From: DAHUYF01 sp052143095 | GTDB taxonomy: Bacteria; Pseudomonadota; Alphaproteobacteria; ATCC43930; CGMCC-115725 | Reading direction: 5' to 3' | NCBI GenBank assembly: GCA_052143095.1 | Contig: JBKQTR010000476.1 | Location: forward strand, 1-18,406 | DNA: 18,406 nt | Shown: positions 17,668 through 18,406 of the stretch, piece after piece | How the letters are laid out: every line of letters begins with the position of its first letter | Numbering within the stretch: position 1 is the first letter of the stretch | Program-made: the position numbers and the translations under genes | The notes under the pieces: generated by a model | Told to the model about the DNA's origin: nothing | Databases searched by the model: none | Seen by the model: only the letters and a program-made list of their open reading frames with translations

Positions 17668-18406
17668 ATGGTGAGCGGCGAGCGGCGCTGGCCGCGCGTC
17701 ATCGGCCATCGCGGCGTTGCGCTGTCGGCGCCGGAGAACACGCTGGCCGGCTTCCGCGCGGCGGCGGCGCTTAGCGTCGCCTGGGTCGAGTTCGATGTCC
17801 GCCTGACCCGCGACGGCCGGGCGATCCTGCTCCACGACGACACGCTCGAGCGCACGACGACCGGACGCGGGGCCGCCTTGACGCTCAGCTTCGAGGAAAT
17901 CCGCCGTTTCGATGCCGGCGCCTGGTTCGGCCCGGGTTTCCGCGGCGAGCGGGTGCCGAGCCTCGAGGAGACGATCGAGCTGCTGGCCGAGCTCGGGCTC
18001 GGCGCGGTGGTCGAGCTGAAGCCGGCACCCGGCGCCGAGGGCGCCACCGGCCACGCCGTGGCGGCGCTGGTGGCCGAGCGCTGGCCGGCATCGCTGCCGG
18101 CGCCGCTGCTGTCGAGCTTCAAGCCCGCGGCGCTGGCGGCGGCGCGCGCGGCGGCGCCGCAGCTCGAGCGCGCGCTGCTGGTGGGCGCGGTGCCGCGGCT
18201 CTGGCGCGAGCAGGTGGCGGCGCTCGGCTGCGGCTTGCTGCATGTCGATCAACGCCGGCTGGATCGCATTGTGGTGGCCGAGCTGACCGGAGCCGGGCTC
18301 GCGGTTTTCGCCTATACTGTCAATCTGCCGGAGCGCGCGCAGGAGCTCTTCTCCTGGGGCGTCGATGCCGTCTTCAGCGACTGCCCGGAACGGGTGGCGA
18401 CGGGGC
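17668..18406 (+). CDS. Glycerophosphodiester phosphodiesterase (3'-truncated)
   Basis: 246 codons visible without a stop; the end lies beyond the window. GDPD-family TIM-barrel enzyme that splits glycerophosphodiesters into glycerol-3-phosphate and an alcohol. The catalytic signature is present: H14 in IGHRGVALSAPENTLAGF, E41 and D43 in WVEFDVRLTRDG, and H56 in LLHDDTLERTTTG. Later motifs are VPSLEETIELL, VVELKPAPG and, near the end, FAYTVNLPERAQELFSWGVDAVFSDCPE. No signal peptide is visible, so it resembles cytosolic UgpQ. The ATG at 17668 is the first in-frame start; two nearby ATGs (17651, 17663) hit a stop at once. It begins 22 bases after pnp and may be co-transcribed, though its lipid/phosphate role is unrelated. 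Confidence 0.93.
   Translation, partial: MVSGERRWPRVIGHRGVALSAPENTLAGFRAAAALSVAWVEFDVRLTRDGRAILLHDDTLERTTTGRGAALTLSFEEIRRFDAGAWFGPGFRGERVPSLEETIELLAELGLGAVVELKPAPGAEGATGHAVAALVAERWPASLPAPLLSSFKPAALAAARAAAPQLERALLVGAVPRLWREQVAALGCGLLHVDQRRLDRIVVAELTGAGLAVFAYTVNLPERAQELFSWGVDAVFSDCPERVATG

Overview
The window is one uninterrupted run of plus-strand housekeeping genes from a very GC-rich chromosome. It almost certainly comes from an alphaproteobacterium. The evidence is gene order (lnt, a PraR-like HTH regulator, metK, trmB, rimP, nusA, ylxR-L7Ae, infB, rbfA, truB, rpsO, pnp), the fused YlxR-L7Ae protein, the alphaproteobacterial-type IF2 N-terminus and alphaproteobacterial-style intergenic palindromes. 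A deeper placement (for example a Rhodospirillales-like lineage) is only a guess.

Layout. (1) Positions 1-5297 hold miaB (5'-truncated), phoH/ybeZ, ybeY, a CorC-type CBS protein and lnt. Each gene overlaps the next by 4-17 bp, so this is a translationally coupled operon linking tRNA modification, RNA/ribosome maturation and lipoprotein acylation. (2) Positions 5298-7942 hold a PraR/PhrR-like XRE regulator in AT-richer flanks, then metK and trmB: the S-adenosylmethionine synthase followed by an SAM-using tRNA methyltransferase. (3) Positions 7943-8183 are a non-coding control region with a multi-arm palindromic repeat, a probable promoter and a clear intrinsic terminator placed just before rimP, most simply read as an attenuator. 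(4) Positions 8184-17645 hold the transcription/translation operon rimP, nusA, ylxR-L7Ae, infB, rbfA, truB, rpsO and pnp (30S maturation, antitermination, initiation, rRNA/tRNA modification, RNA decay). It is interrupted by a palindrome-rich gap before rbfA and a hairpin-rich gap before pnp. (5) From 17668 a glycerophosphodiester phosphodiesterase runs off the window.

No mobile element, phage gene, defence system, CRISPR array, tRNA or rRNA was seen. I found no convincing novel multi-gene system. The points that merit attention are the terminator/alternative-pairing leader before rimP, the absence of canonical start codons for trmB and ylxR (apparent CTG and ACG starts at the expected places), the structured region before metK, the regulator with a nearby inverted repeat, and palindromic repeats in two operon gaps. 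All coordinates and pairings were worked out by eye; no database search or folding program was run.
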